From: Haloquadratum sp. J07HQX50
Lineage (GTDB): Archaea > Halobacteriota > Halobacteria > Halobacteriales > Haloferacaceae
Direction of reading: 5' to 3'
Length of the DNA: 9,703 nucleotides
NCBI GenBank assembly: GCA_000416005.1
Contig: KE356563.1
Location: forward strand, 407,440-417,142
Shown here: positions 7,478-9,703 of the stretch, in pieces
How positions within the stretch are numbered: the first letter of the stretch is position 1
Layout of the letters: every line of letters starts with the position of its first letter
Made by a program: the position numbers and the translations under genes
Notes under the pieces: model-generated
The model's database searches: none
The model's input: only the letters and a program-made list of their open reading frames with translations
What the model was told of the DNA's origin: nothing

Positions 7478-8118
7478 TAATCTGATACTGGAGCCGATTG
7501 AAGTATTTTTACCCCACTTGAAGCACCAAGGCGCTCAGCACCAGCGTCGATGAGCCGCATAGCATCCTCATATGAACGGATACCCCCACTCGCTTTAACC
7601 GGGAGATACTGAGCTAACGTTGAGACACCCTCTTCGGTTGCTCCCTCTGAGGCGAATCCGGTTGAGGTTTTCAGGAAGGCAGCTCCGGCATCCTGCGCAA
7701 TACTTCCCGCTTGTTCAATCTCGGCAGTAGATAGCAGTGCTGTTTCGACAATTACTTTCACGGGAGCTGGCACTGCTGCTACGACCTCTGCAATCTCATC
7801 ATACACCACGTCTCGATTTTCTGCTTTGACCTGACCGATGTTGAGGACCATATCGATCTCGTCGGCCCCCGCGTTATACGCCTGTACTGCCGCCTCAGAC
7901 TTAATTGTAGGCGTTGTCTGCCCATGTGGAAACCCAATCACTGTCACAACAGAAGCACTCTCTGCCACACTGCAGGCAACGTCCAGATAGCAGGGTGGCA
8001 CACAGACATTCATGCCATACTGTTCGGCCTCTATTGCAGTTGTCTGTACCTGTTCTCCGGTCGTCGTTGGTCCCAAAACAGTATGATCAATAATTGTGGC
8101 AAGGTCTCCTCTGTTCAT
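7477..8118 (-). CDS. deoC: Deoxyribose-phosphate aldolase
   Basis: Splits 2-deoxyribose 5-phosphate into glyceraldehyde 3-phosphate and acetaldehyde, the last step in breakdown of deoxyribonucleosides. The 213-residue protein has the TIM-barrel class I aldolase layout. Asp11 lies in IIDHTVLGP, followed by VCVPPCYLD (38-46), VIGFPHGQ (60-67) and ADEIDMVLNIG with Asp89. The Schiff-base Lys150 is in FLKTSTGF, Lys175 is in VKASGGIR, and GASSG (198-202) forms the phosphate site. The frame is open upstream to 8316, but I chose the ATG at 8116-8118 because MNRGDLATIIDHT is the usual family start; the 66 extra residues are unlike any aldolase. A TATATA word at about 8220 on the same strand could drive it with a leader of roughly 75 bases. 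It is the likely metabolic partner of the uridine phosphorylase gene beginning at 9591. Confidence 0.95.
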   Translation of the reverse strand: MNRGDLATIIDHTVLGPTTTGEQVQTTAIEAEQYGMNVCVPPCYLDVACSVAESASVVTVIGFPHGQTTPTIKSEAAVQAYNAGADEIDMVLNIGQVKAENRDVVYDEIAEVVAAVPAPVKVIVETALLSTAEIEQAGSIAQDAGAAFLKTSTGFASEGATEEGVSTLAQYLPVKASGGIRSYEDAMRLIDAGAERLGASSGVKILQSAPVSD

Positions 8119-8147
8119 ATCCGTACTACAGGAACATGAGTGAAGTA

Positions 8148-8205
8148 CCTCTGGGAGTGGTTTTGGGATGTGTTTCTCTGTGCGTGGTATTGCCAACCCC
8201 AGAGG
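8148..8205. promoter_or_regulatory. Dyad upstream of deoC (possible operator or leader stem)
   Basis: CCTCTGGG (8148-8155) and CCCAGAGG (8198-8205) are perfect inverted copies, 42 bases apart. They lie 30-90 bases before the deoC start and just downstream (minus strand) of a TATATA word. They could be paired regulator sites or a stem in the leader. No known regulator motif is recognised. Confidence 0.3.
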
Positions 8206-8544
8206 AATCACACCTTGGTATATATTCGGTGCGTTAGATGAACAACACTCAGGCTTCGTGTCTGCTCGTGTTGTGAGAGTCGTTACAGTGGGTGCTACCC
8301 CTCCTACCCTACCCACCCCAGTTCACTCAACTCGCTCACGGCTCACGCCGTTCGCGCCACGATGACGCTGAGCACCTACGAACTGCTAATCTCCTCAAGC
8401 GTCGATTCGGGCTATCGTAAGGCTATCTTCTCACAACCACGGAACGAAAGGACAACTCGTATCGCCACCACTCAATTATCCACCGTGCAGTACGCCCACC
8501 GTCTACGACGAAGAGGATACGACTGTTCAGTGTCTTCGATGTAG

Positions 8545-8550
8545 TTTAAT
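8545..8550 (+). promoter_or_regulatory. Candidate TATA box for the DUF63 gene
   Basis: TTTAAT is centred about 27 bases before the ATG at 8574, the classic spacing for a leaderless haloarchaeal transcript. Confidence 0.5.
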
Positions 8551-8573
8551 GGATTCCTCAATCGAGCTTTGAT

Positions 8574-9395
8574 ATGGTGATCCTTCCAGAGGGGTTTGCG
8601 TTGCCTCCTATTCGGTATCTTCTCGGATTAACAATTGCCGGTGCGGTGGTTCTGTTGAGTATGCGAGATATACCCGATCCAATCAACGCTCATGATGTAC
8701 TCGCATTTCTGCCATGGATGGTCGTTGGGGCAACCGCACATGTCCTGTTCGTTCAAGGATATCTGGGCACGACAATTGCGCCGCTCGCCGGAACACCAAC
8801 AGTCTATGTGACCACAGCGATCGGAGCTTTGGGAAGTTGGCGAGGGTTGCGGGCACTCGTCACCGTCACTCGGGCACGGCAAATACTCCTCATCGGAGGT
8901 GGTGGAATCTCTGTTGTACTCATCGGGTGGTTATTTGCTCAAGTCAACACCACTATTTGGCGACCACTAATCATCATCGTCGGGAGTACACTCGCTGCTG
9001 TGCTCATTACCGGCACAACGTGGATGATAGTTCGGTTCAAAATAAATGCGATTAGCGAAACCCGGCCACTTGGTCCAGTGGTCTTGTTCGGTCATGCTCT
9101 TGATGGTATAACAACCGCGGTGGGGGTAGATGTTCTCGGCTTCGGTGAGCGATCACCCCTCTCAGCACTGATTCTGGAGGTCGGGAGCTCGATTCCTGGT
9201 GTATCGGCAATTGGCGGTGGATGGCTGTTTATCTTGATCAAGCTCATCGTGATTTCTGGTGTGCTCTGGTTATTTATTGAGTATATTCGATCAGATCGGA
9301 CTCAGGCAGAGCTATTGCTCGGGGTTATGACTGCGGTTGGCGTCGGACCAGCGATTCACAATTTGCTGTTATTTAGTGTCGCGACAGCGGCTTGA
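8574..9395 (+). CDS. DUF63 family archaeal membrane protein
   Basis: A 273-residue polytopic membrane protein that I recognise as the archaeal DUF63 family, whose function is unknown. Hydrophobic segments lie at about 13-30, 43-62, 68-86, 103-122, 131-154, 166-187, 217-237 and 246-268, so seven or eight helices. Family landmarks are the N-terminal LPPIRYLLGL (9-18), PWMVVGATAHVL (47-58), LAGTPTVYVTT (71-81) and above all LFGHALDGITTAVGVDVLGF (171-190). Polar His174 and Asp177 there lie within a predicted membrane segment. GPAIHNLLL (258-266) near the end holds another conserved histidine. Polar residues kept inside the membrane suggest an active or binding site rather than a purely structural protein. 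The ATG at 8574 fits the TATA spacing. It points away from deoC and towards udp; the 195-base gap to udp suggests a separate transcript. Confidence 0.88.
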   Translation: MVILPEGFALPPIRYLLGLTIAGAVVLLSMRDIPDPINAHDVLAFLPWMVVGATAHVLFVQGYLGTTIAPLAGTPTVYVTTAIGALGSWRGLRALVTVTRARQILLIGGGGISVVLIGWLFAQVNTTIWRPLIIIVGSTLAAVLITGTTWMIVRFKINAISETRPLGPVVLFGHALDGITTAVGVDVLGFGERSPLSALILEVGSSIPGVSAIGGGWLFILIKLIVISGVLWLFIEYIRSDRTQAELLLGVMTAVGVGPAIHNLLLFSVATAA

Positions 9396-9590
9396 TTCAG
9401 TTCCTTGCCATGTCATGACTCGATTTGTCTACAGACGGCGCAGATCGTCAGAAATCACAGGATCCCATGATCACTCCGCGCTCGTCTCTCGGCTCCGAGG
9501 TGATTCACCACGGGGGATTTGCTTCTAACCCGTCAGTGTGGTCGTCGTCTCAACGAGGTGTTTTTCAAGACGCTTTGTATCTATATTTGT
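9396..9590. other. Intergenic region between the DUF63 gene and udp
   Basis: 195 bases with no supported gene. The T-run at 9561-9565 is about 27 bases before the udp ATG and may be part of its promoter; it could equally act as a weak archaeal T-run terminator for the upstream gene. Confidence 0.35.
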
Positions 9591-9703
9591 ATGTCAAAAC
9601 AACCTCACCTGCTAGTTGATGAATCTGATGTCAATCAAACCGCATTACTGCCAGGCGACCCTGGCCGGGTAGATCGCATCGGAAGCCACTGTGAGGATGT
9701 CAC
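9591..9703 (+). CDS. udp: Uridine phosphorylase, N-terminal part (cut by window edge)
   Basis: From the ATG at 9591 the frame is open to the window end, 37 codons plus two bases. It begins MSKQPHLLVDESDV and continues with ALLPGDPGRVDRI. The LLPGDPGRVxxI strand-loop is the phosphate-binding N-terminal signature of the PNP/UDP family of nucleoside phosphorylases, and the 'PHLLVDExDV' lead is typical of haloarchaeal proteins annotated as uridine phosphorylase. The enzyme cleaves uridine with phosphate to uracil and ribose 1-phosphate. Substrate preference cannot be judged from this fragment, so purine nucleoside phosphorylase remains possible. Its position near deoC supports a role in nucleoside catabolism. 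Confidence 0.85.
   Translation, partial: MSKQPHLLVDESDVNQTALLPGDPGRVDRIGSHCEDV

Larger units (their letters stand above)
8119..8573. other. Divergent intergenic region between deoC and the DUF63 gene
   Basis: 455 bases without a supported gene. It holds a TATATA word (about 8220-8226), the CCTCTGGG/CCCAGAGG dyad, a pyrimidine-rich run at about 8283-8310 and the DUF63 promoter at its right end. Short frames on both strands (for example plus 8362-8544) have no family resemblance. The part from 8320 to 8540 may be more insertion debris, but I see no recognisable TnpB motif in it. Confidence 0.5.

Noticed and set aside
8119..8316. N-terminal extension of DeoC (66 codons)
   Set aside because: The family start is at 8118. 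The extension is not acidic and looks like non-coding leader and promoter sequence.
8362..8544. Plus-strand 60-codon frame before the DUF63 gene
   Set aside because: No recognisable domain, and composition unlike the acidic host proteins; it also overlaps the DUF63 promoter region.
9693..9702. A fourth GAGGATGTCA word, as in the element right ends
   Set aside because: It is in frame within the uridine phosphorylase N-terminus (HCEDV), where the family has similar residues, so coincidence is the simpler explanation.

Overview
The window comes from a halophilic archaeon. The proteins are rich in Asp and Glu, the genes belong to families typical of Haloarchaea (DUF5817 zinc-ribbon protein, DUF63 membrane protein, IS1341-type TnpB), and several starts look leaderless, with a TATA-like box about 25-30 bases upstream of the ATG. 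The DNA looks only moderately GC-rich (judged by eye, near 50%), which is low for Haloarchaea and fits a Haloquadratum-like genome. That genus assignment is an inference.

Layout. Bases 1-1556 hold two minus-strand genes: the N-terminal part of a DUF5817 zinc-ribbon protein, which runs off the left edge, and icd, an NADP-type isocitrate dehydrogenase. After a gene-poor gap come three plus-strand genes: an alpha/beta-hydrolase of the phospholipase/carboxylesterase family (1914-2588), type II methionine aminopeptidase (2777-3667) and a HIT-family nucleotide hydrolase or transferase (3671-4225). The last two are 3 bases apart and are probably one operon. Bases 4306-5417 are a decayed IS200/IS605-family (IS1341-type) element with a broken tnpB on the minus strand. 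A cation diffusion facilitator gene follows (5496-6476).

Bases 6598-7477 are a graveyard of further TnpB fragments, with a second left-end-type hairpin and a TnpB N-terminal piece that touches the stop codon of deoC. DeoC (7477-8118, minus) and the start of a uridine phosphorylase gene (from 9591, plus, cut by the window edge) flank a DUF63 membrane protein (8574-9395). Uridine phosphorylase and DeoC are both enzymes of nucleoside and deoxynucleoside breakdown, so this end of the window is probably a nucleoside-salvage neighbourhood.

The metabolic genes are ordinary housekeeping genes. The unusual content is the repeated debris of TnpB-only elements at gene boundaries: three sites with the same 10-base right-end-like word and two CCACGG/CCGTGG hairpins. 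Others are a CDF transporter whose metal-site residues resemble the manganese type, and a function-unknown membrane protein between two nucleoside-catabolic genes. I did not find a clear new defence or enzymatic system here.
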